Below the pieces are notes generated by a model. That model was not told the origin of the DNA. It ran no database searches and was given only the letters and a program-made list of their open reading frames with translations. Positions 45,732 through 53,334 of a stretch of 64,000 nt of DNA are shown piece after piece. A program made the translations under genes and the position numbers. The DNA is from JAGQPD01 sp020426865 (GTDB lineage Bacteria > Planctomycetota > Planctomycetia > Pirellulales > Pirellulaceae), in the NCBI GenBank assembly GCA_041399065.1, contig JAWKTN010000004.1, forward strand, positions 186,001-250,000, given 5' to 3'. Position 1 is the stretch's first letter. Each line of letters starts with the position of its first letter.

Positions 45732-46673
45732 TTAAGCACCAGGAGCAAATCGCGAAGAAGGTACCACGGACGAGTCTTCCTCAATCATGATCCGTTTCAG
45801 GATTTGATATTCGAGGTACAAGAACCCCAACGCGATCGGCATCATCGCGAATCCGCCAACGTCGTGGAAAATCAGATTTGCCACTTCCTCCTTAACGTTC
45901 AAGTTGAATAGCAATCCCACGATCGTAATCCGGATCATGTTCACGACTAATGCGATCGGAATCGCACTGATGACCACGATGACCCGCTCCCACAACGGCC
46001 GGTCCGTCGTAATCAGCGCCATGGCCAACGAGAGCGCCATGAAAATCGTCAACATCCGCAAGCCACTGCACTGCTCGGCCACGTTCATCGGATGATCCAG
46101 ATTCGGCAAATGAATTTGATTGCCTTCGCGATATGCGGCCACTCCGAGCGTCTGCAGTGCGTAGCAACTGGCTCCTGTCGCCACAAACTGCAGGCGGTTC
46201 ATGATGATTCCCTCCAGCTGACTGGGCCATGGGAACATGAACACCAAGAAAATGACCGGCCAAAACACCCAGCGAATGCAAGGGAGCCCGCCCACCATCA
46301 TAAAGACACCCATCACGCAGGGGACAAGCGACACGTAATCCAACGTGAAAAACGCCGAAGCTCCCAACAACCGCAGTGCTACCCCCAGCGTAATCAGGCC
46401 CACCCCCAACCAATGCTGCCATGCCGGTACCTGCTGAAATGCCTCGCGGCGAATCCAAACCAATACCGCTGCAAACAACGGAACAATCCAGCCGTGCGAG
46501 TACTGCGGATGGCTCCAATAGGAAACCACGATTTCCAATCCATTCAAGTACGACAACGTCAGCAATAACAGCAAGGCGATCACAACGCCCCAAAGTATCT
46601 TCTGCGTTTTGTCATCTAATACGGGGTACTCGCGACGATCGGCGTCGGTCCGGACTACGTAGGGGCTGTTCAT
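45732..46673 (-). CDS. xrtU: Exosortase (XrtU-like transpeptidase)
   Basis: 313 residues from the ATG at 46673, with about eight membrane segments. The exosortase catalytic residues are visible: Cys202 in NVAEQCSGLRML, Arg248 in NMIRITIVG, and His270 in LIFHDVGG. Exosortases recognise PEP-CTERM signals, cleave them, and probably attach proteins to the surface. A PEP-CTERM substrate is encoded at 11593-12618. EpsI-like, TIGR03790 and Wzc-like genes follow on the same strand. The subtype name XrtU is inferred from the planctomycete context, not from subtype-specific residues. Confidence 0.9.
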   Translation of the reverse strand: MNSPYVVRTDADRREYPVLDDKTQKILWGVVIALLLLLTLSYLNGLEIVVSYWSHPQYSHGWIVPLFAAVLVWIRREAFQQVPAWQHWLGVGLITLGVALRLLGASAFFTLDYVSLVPCVMGVFMMVGGLPCIRWVFWPVIFLVFMFPWPSQLEGIIMNRLQFVATGASCYALQTLGVAAYREGNQIHLPNLDHPMNVAEQCSGLRMLTIFMALSLAMALITTDRPLWERVIVVISAIPIALVVNMIRITIVGLLFNLNVKEEVANLIFHDVGGFAMMPIALGFLYLEYQILKRIMIEEDSSVVPSSRFAPGA

Positions 46674-47128
46674 CTGCCTCGCTTCCAACTTCAATCAGGT
46701 TTTACGTTCAGGGTAGGCATCGCAACGGGTACGTCCCGGGGCTGACGGTTTCGTGCATTCCGCTGTCACCGCATGCACGGGTCTTTCGCGAGTACCGCAA
46801 AGTCCGCGCCAAAGGTCGCGTCCAACGTCCATGCCCGTCGTCCCCCCGGCGACTCCTCAGTCGTTCGGGCTCGCTCGTTCCGCCCCGATACTCCGCCGCC
46901 TATCCCGTTTAACCTATCCAGTTGCTGAATCCATGTCAAACCGACCGGATTTCTCCTCAAGTCGACCACGGAATCATGACGATTGTAACGATTGGGTAGA
47001 ATATTCCAGCAGTCCGCCGCTGCGACGGTAGGGCTGTGCCGATTCTTCCCGCCATTCGGTTTCCGTCCTGGACTACGCTATCACCGGAAGCTTGGTTCTC
47101 TTCGCTGACGAAAATTTTGAGGAATAAG
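46674..47128. other. Divergent promoter region of the exosortase gene
   Basis: No gene was seen. A 7-bp inverted repeat, CGTGCAT (46752-46758) and ATGCACG (46773-46779), lies between the divergent starts and could be an operator. Confidence 0.35.
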
Positions 47129-47563
47129 ATGAACAAAGCCTGTCTCGCTGTTGCTTTTTCGCTACTGTTTTTCACCTCGTCTGCCGTCCTCGCGCAAGCA
47201 CCGGCATTTGGAAGTGGAGCATTCGCGTATTCCTCCCCCTATCCCACGGCGGCGGCCGACAACTTTGATGCCGACTATATCAGCTACCGACCGACCGTCA
47301 GCCCCTACCTGCGGATGGCCGGCGACCTGGGCAACGCGGCGAACCCCTTCGGGCTGCCCGCTTACCACGCATGGGTCAAACCAGAAATCGAACGCCGCAC
47401 CCTCGTCGAACGACAACAACAGAGCCTCAGCTACCTGCAGCGACAAGTGACCGATATCGAAACGACCGTCCGCCGCCAAACGGCCGGCGGCATCGGGACG
47501 ACCGGCCATTCCAGCCGCTTCATGTCGTATTCGCACTACTATCCCCAGCTACAGCGGCAGTAA
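47129..47563 (+). CDS. Small secreted hypothetical protein
   Basis: 144 residues from the ATG at 47129 (GAGGA 6 nt upstream). The signal peptide LAVAFSLLFFTSSAVLAQA is followed by an Ala/Tyr/Pro-rich region (SGAFAYSSPYPTAAAD) and a helical, Gln/Arg-rich segment (ERRTLVERQQQSLSYLQRQVTDIETTV) likely to form a coiled coil. No family was recognised. Its position beside the exosortase suggests an envelope or matrix role, but it has no PEP-CTERM tail. Confidence 0.7.
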   Translation: MNKACLAVAFSLLFFTSSAVLAQAPAFGSGAFAYSSPYPTAAADNFDADYISYRPTVSPYLRMAGDLGNAANPFGLPAYHAWVKPEIERRTLVERQQQSLSYLQRQVTDIETTVRRQTAGGIGTTGHSSRFMSYSHYYPQLQRQ

Positions 47564-47736
47564 ATTTTCGCCGCCTCCAACCGTCGATTAGAACCGATCC
47601 GTCCGGTCCCGATCGTGCCCGAAGATACGCACAAGCAATTCGCGTGCAGCGATTGGTTTTCGGCCAACAGCTCGTCCTGTTCTTGCGGTTCGAGCGAATC
47701 AAATGCTGCCAACAACTTCGCGGCAGTCTCAGACAT
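47539..47736 (-). pseudogene. Truncated antitoxin-like remnant
   Basis: The first 25 codons (SETAAKLLAAFDSLEPQEQDELLAE) look like the N-terminal helix-turn-helix of small addiction-module antitoxins found with RelE/ParE toxins. After this the sequence (NQSLHANCLCVSSG) no longer resembles the family and no toxin gene follows. It is probably a decayed member of the toxin-antitoxin cluster to its right. Confidence 0.45.
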
Positions 47737-48094
47737 GAACATTCTCCACGCGTTAATCTTGCGCAATTCGATTATTGGTTATCCGCCGTTTCGAGGCTCG
47801 TGAAAGTAGTCGCACAAACCATCCGGTGCGACAACAAAAAACACCGTCTACGATTCGGCCTTCATGCCGAAGTGTTGGCAGTACCAATCTGACGCTTCCG
47901 ATTTGTCTGCGACAGGCAACGCAAGAACGTCTGCCTGATACGGAAAGGACGCTTTGAATTTGGGCATAGATGCCAGTCGATGTTAAAGGTGTAGTGAGCA
48001 GCCTGTTCGGTGCGGATAACGGCTGCGGTCAGCAGGCGGGGAGTTGACTCACTATTTTCGGAACGCTTATTCCCGCTCCGCTGGATCGCTTGGG
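47564..48094. other. Gap with an antitoxin remnant at the edge of the accessory region
   Basis: Apart from the antitoxin remnant at 47539-47736 no feature was recognised. Short frames across 47775-48090 lack ribosome-binding sites and recognisable domains. Confidence 0.4.
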
Positions 48095-48571
48095 GTATGC
48101 CTGGCATACCGTTTAGCTTGTGGGGTGCAAGTCCGTATGAGAACGAGAACCTAACGGAAAGCAGTATACCAAATGCCGTTCTACTAGGTGTGCGAGGTTG
48201 GATAGGTTCCTTCGGTCCGGCTCGTCAGTTCGACGACTTCGCTGATTTAGATGGCTGGATTCGACGCCGCGTGCGGATGTGCTACTGGAAACAGTGGCGG
48301 TGTCCACGCACCAAGGTGAAGAAGCTGGTCGCGTTGGGGGTAAGTCTCGACATGGCGATCAAGCACGCGGTCAGTCGCAAGAAGTCCTGGCGGATGTCAA
48401 GCACACCGGAACTACGATACGCGATGACCAACAAATGGCTCGCGCAACAAGGCTTGCTGTCATTAAAGCAACTGTGGTACGAGTTGGCTTCTCTTCGTGG
48501 AACCGCCTAGTGCGGACCCGCATGCTAGGTGGTGTGGGGGCTGCGGTCAGCAATGGCCGCGGCTACCCGAT
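48095..48571 (+). mobile_element. Deletion derivative of a group II intron
   Basis: The left end GTATGCCTGGCATACCG followed by TGTGGGGTGCAAGTCC has the form of a bacterial group II intron 5' end and domain I start. The right end has a full domain V: CCGCCTAG (48503-48510) pairs with CTAGGTGG (48525-48532) around TGCGGACCCGCA. A domain VI-like hairpin and the typical 3' end CTACCCGAT (to 48571) follow. Only about 480 nt remain; most of domains I-IV and the N-terminal three quarters of the intron-encoded protein are gone. It is inserted in the 3' end of the minus-strand ParE-type toxin gene. Confidence 0.7.
48187..48510 (+). pseudogene. C-terminal maturase (GIIM) part of a group II intron reverse transcriptase
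   Basis: In-frame residues read GVRGWIGSF, then LDGWIRRRVRMCYWKQW, then LGVSLDMAIKHAVSRKKSWRM, then NKWLAQQGLLSLKQLWYEL, a full match in pattern to the X/thumb maturase domain of intron-encoded proteins. The reverse transcriptase fingers and palm, including YADD, are absent. The TAG stop lies within domain V, the usual overlap. Confidence 0.8.
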
Positions 48572-48869
48572 TTCGCGGCGATCCCAGTGCGGCGTCGATC
48601 TTGCGGGAATCTTGGCGAGCATCCAACACCGCATAAATCTCGATCCAATCCTCGTCCATTTTGTAGTAGATCGAAAATGGAAATCGCTTGGAGAATGACC
48701 GGAAGAAACCACGATATTGCTCGTGAATGCCCGCGTATAGCTTGAGAGATTCGATATCCGAACTTAAGCAGTCATTGAAGTAAATGCCAAGGCCTGCCTT
48801 TTGAGCTTCGTAAAAGTCCGCCCCAATTTCAAGATCTCGCTCGGCTTCCGGGAGCAGCCGTATTTTCAT
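48525..48869 (-). CDS. ParE/RelE-type toxin with intron-derived tail
   Basis: 114 residues from the ATG at 48869. RelE/ParE superfamily pattern: MKIRLLPEAERDLEIGADFYEAQ at the N-terminus, ESLKLYAGIHEQYRGFFRSFSKRFPFSIYYKMDE in the middle, and IYAVLDARQDSRKI near the end. ParE toxins poison gyrase; RelE toxins cut mRNA; this sequence looks more like ParE. The ATG overlaps the antitoxin stop (ATGA). Codons from about residue 100 onward lie inside the group II intron remnant, so the native C-terminus was replaced by 15 residues of antisense intron sequence, after the core fold. Confidence 0.8.
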   Translation of the reverse strand: MKIRLLPEAERDLEIGADFYEAQKAGLGIYFNDCLSSDIESLKLYAGIHEQYRGFFRSFSKRFPFSIYYKMDEDWIEIYAVLDARQDSRKIDAALGSPRNRVAAAIADRSPHTT

Positions 48870-49090
48870 TTCAATCGTTCTCGAAGTCGTTCCTTTGCGG
48901 CCTCCCATTCGACGAACGAGGTTTGGCCCTCCCGAATTGCAGTCTGGCGTTGCGCTAAAACGTCACCGTGCCAATCGGGAGGCGGAACATCAGATGGGCG
49001 ACGTGACAGGTCTTCCCAGAGACGCTCCATTAGCAATAATTTTTCGGAAATCGAGAGGGTTTCGATAGATAAAGATGATGATGTGCTCAT
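48866..49090 (-). CDS. Addiction-module antitoxin of the ParE-type pair
   Basis: 74 residues from the ATG at 49090. The helical N-terminus SIETLSISEKLLLMERLWEDLSRRP, followed by PPDWHGDVLAQRQTAIREGQ and a Glu/Arg-rich end, is the layout of the putative addiction module component family (Unstab_antitox), which neutralises RelE/ParE toxins. The stop overlaps the toxin start by 4 nt. Upstream lies about 150 nt of non-coding DNA before the next toxin gene. Confidence 0.85.
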   Translation of the reverse strand: MSTSSSLSIETLSISEKLLLMERLWEDLSRRPSDVPPPDWHGDVLAQRQTAIREGQTSFVEWEAAKERLRERLK

Positions 49091-49246
49091 GAGAGCATTA
49101 TATCCCCCAACGCCACAGTAAGCAATCACAGGTCCCGCCGCGAACGACCCGCATCACGGGGCGTGCGGAGATGATCCGCCATCTGAAAACGGCCCGATCG
49201 CACGCTCCAGTGCATGCGATTGTTCGCCGCTGCTTTGCCGACACGT

Positions 49247-49504
49247 TTATTTCTGGAGCATTTGTTCGTATTCGTCGTGAGTGCCGATCCAGAACCAGAC
49301 GTAGGAATCATTGTCCAGTAAGCCCAGCGCCCGATACCCCTTGCCGATACGCACGGACCAAATGTCGCCAACCTTCTTGAAACACAACGACGGATGCCGT
49401 GGATTATGTTGCCAAAGTCGGTATGCCGCCCGCGCTCGTTGCTTGATCTCAGGCGGGAGCTTGGTGTAGCGATCCCAGAAATCAGGAGTCGTCAATGACC
49501 TCAT
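49247..49504 (-). CDS. RelE/HigB-like toxin, pair 2
   Basis: 85 residues from the ATG at 49504, which overlaps the antitoxin gene by 23 nt. Pattern: TPDFWDRYTKLPPEIKQRARAAYRLW, NPRHPSLCFKKVG, WSVRIGKGYRALGLLD, WFWIGTHDEYEQML. It is the RelE-like fold group with HPSL-FKKVG and a C-terminal W-IG-H-EY motif, and is a clear paralogue of the toxin at 49886-50143. Expected to be a ribosome-dependent or free mRNA interferase; this is family inference. Confidence 0.82.
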   Translation of the reverse strand: MRSLTTPDFWDRYTKLPPEIKQRARAAYRLWQHNPRHPSLCFKKVGDIWSVRIGKGYRALGLLDNDSYVWFWIGTHDEYEQMLQK

Positions 49505-49727
49505 TAATTGGCGTTGTCCTTCCTTCAGCGATATCGCGCTTGACACGCTCCAAGACGCCTGTCAGCCGTCCCCCAGGCAGTGAATCCTGGGCAATCTGCC
49601 TGTCCCAATCATCATTCTGTTGCAGCTGGAAGTCGGACAGCCACGCAAAAAACTCTTCGCGCTCGACCTCCGGAAGGGCCTTCACCTGCTCGGCAATCTG
49701 CTGGACCTTTGTGTTCATATCTGACAT
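49482..49727 (-). CDS. Antitoxin, pair 2
   Basis: 81 residues from the ATG at 49727. The N-terminus TKVQQIAEQVKALPEVEREEFFAWLSDFQ is a helical segment typical of these antitoxins, followed by WDRQIAQDSLPGGRLTGVLERVKRDIAEGRTTPI, the flexible toxin-binding part. The gene order antitoxin-toxin with overlap supports a functional pair. Confidence 0.8.
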   Translation of the reverse strand: MSDMNTKVQQIAEQVKALPEVEREEFFAWLSDFQLQQNDDWDRQIAQDSLPGGRLTGVLERVKRDIAEGRTTPINEVIDDS

Positions 49728-49885
49728 TATCTCTCGCCGAGTGTAGCCCGGCAACCCCCACGAAGCCAAGGGTGCTCTTGGTCGTCGGCGGCGAACGTTT
49801 GGGATAACGGGGGGCGAGTGAAAGACCTTGACGTCAGGACCGACTACGCCGAGCCCTCCCGTTCATCCCATTGTTCTGTCGTGGA

Positions 49886-50143
49886 TCAGGGCGAAATCAG
49901 TCGGTCGTATTCGGCATGGCTACCAATCCAGATCCAAAGCAGTCCATCGTCAACCTCGACTGCCAACGCCCTGTATTGGAGGCCAACACGGGCAGATCGA
50001 TATCGTCCAACCTTCTTGAATTGTAGCGAGGGATGATTGGGATTAGATCGTAACAATTGAAAGTTCTTGTCCGCAAGCGATCGGATGTCACTGGGCAATG
50101 CATTGTAGCATTGCCAGAATCCTGGGCTCGCAAAATGTTTCAT
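49886..50143 (-). CDS. RelE/HigB-like toxin, pair 3
   Basis: 85 residues. SPGFWQCYNALPSDIRSLADKNFQLLR, NPNHPSLQFKKVG, SARVGLQYRALAVE and WIWIGSHAEYDRLI match the pair 2 toxin motif by motif, so the two pairs arose from one family. The ATG overlaps the antitoxin stop by 4 nt (ATGA, 50140-50143). Confidence 0.82.
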   Translation of the reverse strand: MKHFASPGFWQCYNALPSDIRSLADKNFQLLRSNPNHPSLQFKKVGRYRSARVGLQYRALAVEVDDGLLWIWIGSHAEYDRLISP

Positions 50144-50337
50144 AATTGGGTCGATCTGCCTGCTTGGTGGTCGCGAATGGCCTCGTCCGCCAAGCTATCG
50201 AGACGCCCAGCAGCCACATCTGACTCTAGTTGTGTGTCCCAGCTATTTGCATCAAATCCCCAGAACCATTCGCGGAATTTAGCGAGTTCGTTGGGAGGCA
50301 AATTGGAAATCGATTTTTCAAGTTCTTGAAGTGTCAT
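50140..50337 (-). CDS. Antitoxin, pair 3
   Basis: 65 residues: LQELEKSISNLPPNELAKFREWFWGFDANSW followed by DTQLESDVAAGRLDSLADEAIRDHQAGRS, the same two-part design as the pair 2 antitoxin (helical N-terminus, toxin-binding tail ending in a Gly-Arg-Ser/Thr motif). It directly precedes and overlaps its toxin. Confidence 0.8.
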   Translation of the reverse strand: MTLQELEKSISNLPPNELAKFREWFWGFDANSWDTQLESDVAAGRLDSLADEAIRDHQAGRSTQL

Positions 50338-50568
50338 GTTTCTATTTTACGCCCTGGCGCGAATGAAAGCTATAGCACGGATTGTCGTCAAAAACGTTGC
50401 AAAGTCCCGGGCGATAGGTCTCGTTGATTTCGTGAGTATCCCAACGCATGCCATCGCGAAACACATTTCCAAGTGCAAGCGACAGAACGACTAAAATCAC
50501 CCGGTTGCCGCCAAGAGACTTTGATTTGAGGAAACGCCCGATCGGCAACTCGGGTGCATTTTTTTGGG

Positions 50569-50641
50569 TATGCCTGGCATACCGTTTAACTTGTGGGGTG
50601 CGAGTCCCCTGTACGAGAACGAGACCCTTTAACGGAAAGGC
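50569..50641 (+). mobile_element. 5' fragment of a second group II intron copy
   Basis: GTATGCCTGGCATACCGTTT, then CTTGTGGGGTGC-AGTCC, ACGAGAACGAGA and TAACGGAAAG match the left end of the intron remnant at 48095 with a few substitutions and a 5-6 nt length difference. Similarity to group II domain I may continue to about 50720. No maturase or domain V follows on this strand. Confidence 0.65.
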
Positions 50642-50978
50642 GATCCGCCCATGAAGCTGCCAAGCGAGTGCAGAAGATCATCCGGCAGGTCACTCATTGC
50701 GTCGACGTTGGTAATTCTTTTTTTCTATCGCGGATTGGGATCGGCAATCGTCGAGGGCGCTAGCGGTCTGGTCCGTACGCGCCATTCTGCACCATTTACG
50801 TGTCAAAACCGCATCATTTTCGTCTTCGCCCCCCACTTCATGCCGAACAACGCCCACCTCCAGCATTGCCGAGCTCGCAATCGATTCTTTCCAACCGCCC
50901 CAGTCTACGCAGCCTACCCTCCAGCCTGCCTCGAAATTGTAGACCCTCCATTTATCCTCGTAGACCCTCCATTTATCC
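50642..50978. other. Rearranged stretch between two intron fragments
   Basis: No gene was recognised. The segment joins an intron 5' fragment on the plus strand to an intron-encoded-protein fragment on the minus strand and contains the 21-bp tandem repeat at its right end. Confidence 0.4.
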
Positions 50979-50980
50979 TC
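50939..50980. repeat. 21-bp tandem duplication
   Basis: Two perfect copies of the unit GTAGACCCTCCATTTATCCT+C abut (50939-50959 and 50960-50980) exactly where the intron protein fragment on the minus strand breaks off. Confidence 0.85.
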
Positions 50981-51245
50981 AGTTGAACGTCGCTGCCGGG
51001 TCGCGTTCCGCCCGAGAGGTGATGAGTTCCAGCCGTGTTAACACTGAGCGTCCGTCTCTGTGTCCGGTCAATGCTCGGTCTGGTTCTCGTGTTAGCTTGG
51101 CCGCCTTCCCTGCACCGGCATTACCCGGCTTCGATCCACGCGATCGGTCTTCACGCTTCAACGGTACTATTCGGCCATCCGACTCCCAGAGAGTCATTTG
51201 CCGTTCTCGCCTCTGCGGCTCGGCGGGCATACTCGATTCCTTCAT
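50979..51245 (-). pseudogene. N-terminal fragment of a group II intron-encoded reverse transcriptase
   Basis: 88 codons. The sequence KESSMPAEPQRRERQMTLWE, then GRIVPLKREDRSRGSKPGNAG, then DGRSVLTRLELITSRAERDP, matches the N-terminal leader I recall from bacterial group II intron reverse transcriptases. The frame ends just before the RT0/RT1 region, at the tandem repeat. It is in the opposite orientation to the other intron pieces, so at least two intron insertions are present. Confidence 0.65.
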
Positions 51246-51640
51246 GATTGGTTGTCACACAGGTTCAAGAACTTCTGGGTCTCACTGGTTGCCTTGAAGA
51301 CGTGATGTGTAGCGCGAACGGGCCTTCGACTCCGGGTCTCCGATCGCAGCTTGCCGTAGCGCGGCGACCGATGTTGCCTTCCAGCGTGAACGAACCTTGG
51401 GCAGAATCCGACAGAAACAAAGATTTCGGAGCTCAATACCATTCAGGGCGGGACAGCCAGTCCCTACCTTTCATCCTCGCTACCTTTCTGTTTACGCTTC
51501 AACGAAGGACTTCGGCGTGAAACGCGCCTTATACCTCCGCTGCAAAACTCGATACAGGGCCTCTGGCAAAGAGCTACCCTCGCGGGAGCCTCCCCCGCTC
51601 GTCTTCAAACCATTTCCAGTCCGCACGTTCACCGCTTGGT
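51246..51640 (-). mobile_element. Possible group II intron domain I region, minus strand
   Basis: This 395-nt stretch directly precedes the reverse transcriptase fragment and ends 8 nt from the stop of the DUF6855-type gene. It has no gene of its own, and its structured GC-rich runs (for example GGGGGAGGCTCCCGCGAGGG on the minus strand) fit intron RNA domains. Assignment rests mostly on position. Confidence 0.4.
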
Positions 51641-51647
51641 TCGCCGC

Positions 51648-52064
51648 CTATTTGGCACGCATTCGGTTGTCGCGAGCGTTATGTTCGACCTCAGCCAACC
51701 CAAGGTGTTCCATCAACGGTGGGATGTACATAGCAAAGCGGCCACGAAAGTTCTTTTTCAAGCCATACCAGCCACCGATCGGATTATCTGCAGAGCGAGC
51801 CCAGTGTTCGACCGTGTCCGGTTTTGTCTCCTGTTTCTCGTCTTTGCTACCCAGCAGAATCCAGTCTCCGTGATCTTTGAGCATCGCTGCCAAGTCATCA
51901 ACGCAACGCAAATCGTAATGCAGTACGGTCTTTCCGACGGTACAAACAAGTATGGCCACACCATCTTTTTCATCGACGTGCATTGTGTATGAACTTGTCC
52001 CCGGTGGCGTCTTCAATTCGAGTGGCGCGTCTTTAGTACCAATCATCTTCCTATAGTTTGGCAT
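51648..52064 (-). CDS. DUF6855-like protein
   Basis: 138 residues from the ATG at 52064, whose A is shared with the upstream stop (TGATG). Conserved stretches: GTKDAPLELKTPPGTSSYTMH, VGKTVLHYDLRCVDDLAAMLKDHGDWI, and WARSADNPIGGWYGLKKNFRGRFAMYIPPLMEHLGLAEVEHN. I recall this as the DUF6855 family, which often accompanies SRPBCC-type genes. The function is unknown. It is translationally coupled to the SRPBCC gene. Confidence 0.75.
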   Translation of the reverse strand: MPNYRKMIGTKDAPLELKTPPGTSSYTMHVDEKDGVAILVCTVGKTVLHYDLRCVDDLAAMLKDHGDWILLGSKDEKQETKPDTVEHWARSADNPIGGWYGLKKNFRGRFAMYIPPLMEHLGLAEVEHNARDNRMRAK

Positions 52065-52528
52065 CACGCTTTCTCCTCGGCGGCAGTTTTCAAATCGCGG
52101 GCGAATTGATTGAATGAATCATCAAAGGGAGGGATCATTTTAGCAAACAGCGGAAAGATGGGGCCGCCGATTTTCTCGGTCATTGTGAAGCGTGTGCTGC
52201 CATCTGAGTTCGCAAACAGGGTGTATACGCGAGTCCCCATTGTATCGCCCCAAGAAAGGCGATGGGGCGGGTCGAATTCCTTGACCTTCAGTTTGAAAGT
52301 TCGTTCTGGCGCAAGCGTTGAGCGAAGCTGGACCCTTTCACCGGGAGCGATCTTGCCCGTCAGATCGAGGATCGTAGTGTTCCACGTCTTGAACCCGTCA
52401 ACGTCCGTGAGCAGCGCCCACACGGTTTCTCGCGACGCGGCAATGTCGATCGCGACACTCGTCGTACGGCTGAAGAACTTCTTGACGGTTTCGGCTTGGC
52501 CGTTGGCTGGAGGACGAACTGCGTTCAT
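52064..52528 (-). CDS. SRPBCC (polyketide cyclase/START-like) family protein
   Basis: 154 residues. The START-like fold signature is clear: TTSVAIDIAASRETVWALLTDVDGFKTWNTTI at the N-terminus, GERVQLRSTLAP and FKLKVKEFDPPHRLSWGD in the middle, and a C-terminal helix FDDSFNQFARDLKTAAEE. SRPBCC proteins bind hydrophobic ligands; annotated members are often dehydratase-like or stress-related. It heads a two-gene operon with the DUF6855-like gene. Confidence 0.88.
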   Translation of the reverse strand: MNAVRPPANGQAETVKKFFSRTTSVAIDIAASRETVWALLTDVDGFKTWNTTILDLTGKIAPGERVQLRSTLAPERTFKLKVKEFDPPHRLSWGDTMGTRVYTLFANSDGSTRFTMTEKIGGPIFPLFAKMIPPFDDSFNQFARDLKTAAEEKA

Positions 52529-52599
52529 TAAGGGTCCAATAGTGTTCCTGTTTCGATTTGGCGACGAACGTTTGCGTTGACCGGGCGGCGGCCAGTCAG

Positions 52600-53334
52600 C
52601 TATCCACTGGAATCCGCGTCATCCGCCGCTCCGTGTCCAACGCTTTGTTCTGTCGCGTTGTTTCCATCGGCAATTGGTGATCGCGAAACAACTGTACCGT
52701 AGCCAACTATACGGCCACCTTCTCGCACGGTAAATGTCGCGCCATCAACGACGGCAGTATAGTCAACCGTGGGATGGTACATCAGCCGAAGAGTATACCG
52801 GTGTTGACGATTGAATTCCGGACTCTTTGGGCCGCCAATGAACTGGACGCCCAAGTAATCTTCGGTGGACAGCCCGTTTGCGTCGACCTTTGGTGATCTT
52901 GTCGCGGGATCTTGAATCACGATGTGGGGGCGATACAACGGTTCCTGCGAGAATGAAGGTAGCGTTTTCCGCCCGCCATCTTCGTGGGCGAGAAACGTCG
53001 CATCAACGATGACCACGGGTGTATCCACGTCGGTGTACTCCTGCGTGTTTACGTCGAATAGTTCGCGGCCTTCGACACGGGAGTATGCGATTTCGCGCAT
53101 CGTGTAATGGCTGTGCGTCTCCGGTCGTTTCACCAGATGACCGTCATCGCACAGTTGACGGAGAATTCGTTTCATTCTTTGGTAGTTTGTGTTTGGAACG
53201 TGCGGGTATCGTTCAATCCCCATTCGATCGAGCGTTGTGCTGGGAGTCCAAATCACGCGACGCGAGTTACGTTGGCTATAGATTTCACGCAGAACAGAGT
53301 CAGCATCAAATGAGAGTTGCGGAGTGTCACTCAT
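52600..53334 (-). CDS. Winged-helix protein with EF-Tu domain III-like module
   Basis: 244 residues. The N-terminal 95 residues look like a winged helix (VIWTPSTTLDRMGIERYPHV, NYQRMKRILRQLCDDGHLVKRPETHSHYTMREI). Residues about 150-225 resemble the third beta-barrel of elongation factor Tu: LGVQFIGGPKSPEFNRQHRY and the EF-Tu end signature FTVREGGRIVGYGTVVSR (FxIREGGRTVGxGxV in EF-Tu). No GTPase domain is present. The last 20 residues are acidic. The module combination is unusual; it could sense or titrate a translation component, but this is speculation. Confidence 0.7.
   Translation of the reverse strand: MSDTPQLSFDADSVLREIYSQRNSRRVIWTPSTTLDRMGIERYPHVPNTNYQRMKRILRQLCDDGHLVKRPETHSHYTMREIAYSRVEGRELFDVNTQEYTDVDTPVVIVDATFLAHEDGGRKTLPSFSQEPLYRPHIVIQDPATRSPKVDANGLSTEDYLGVQFIGGPKSPEFNRQHRYTLRLMYHPTVDYTAVVDGATFTVREGGRIVGYGTVVSRSPIADGNNATEQSVGHGAADDADSSG

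Noticed and set aside
48120..48145. tRNA-like words (GGTGCAAGTCC) considered as a tRNA T arm
   Set aside because: No cloverleaf can be drawn; the word fits group II intron domain I, and a second copy occurs in the same context at 50597.
50342..50548. 68-codon frame upstream of antitoxin 3
   Set aside because: Possible small gene, but no Shine-Dalgarno sequence or known family; it occupies the likely promoter of the toxin-antitoxin pair.
51397..51873. 158-codon plus-strand frame near the DUF6855-like gene
   Set aside because: It is antisense to the suspected intron region and the DUF6855-like gene.
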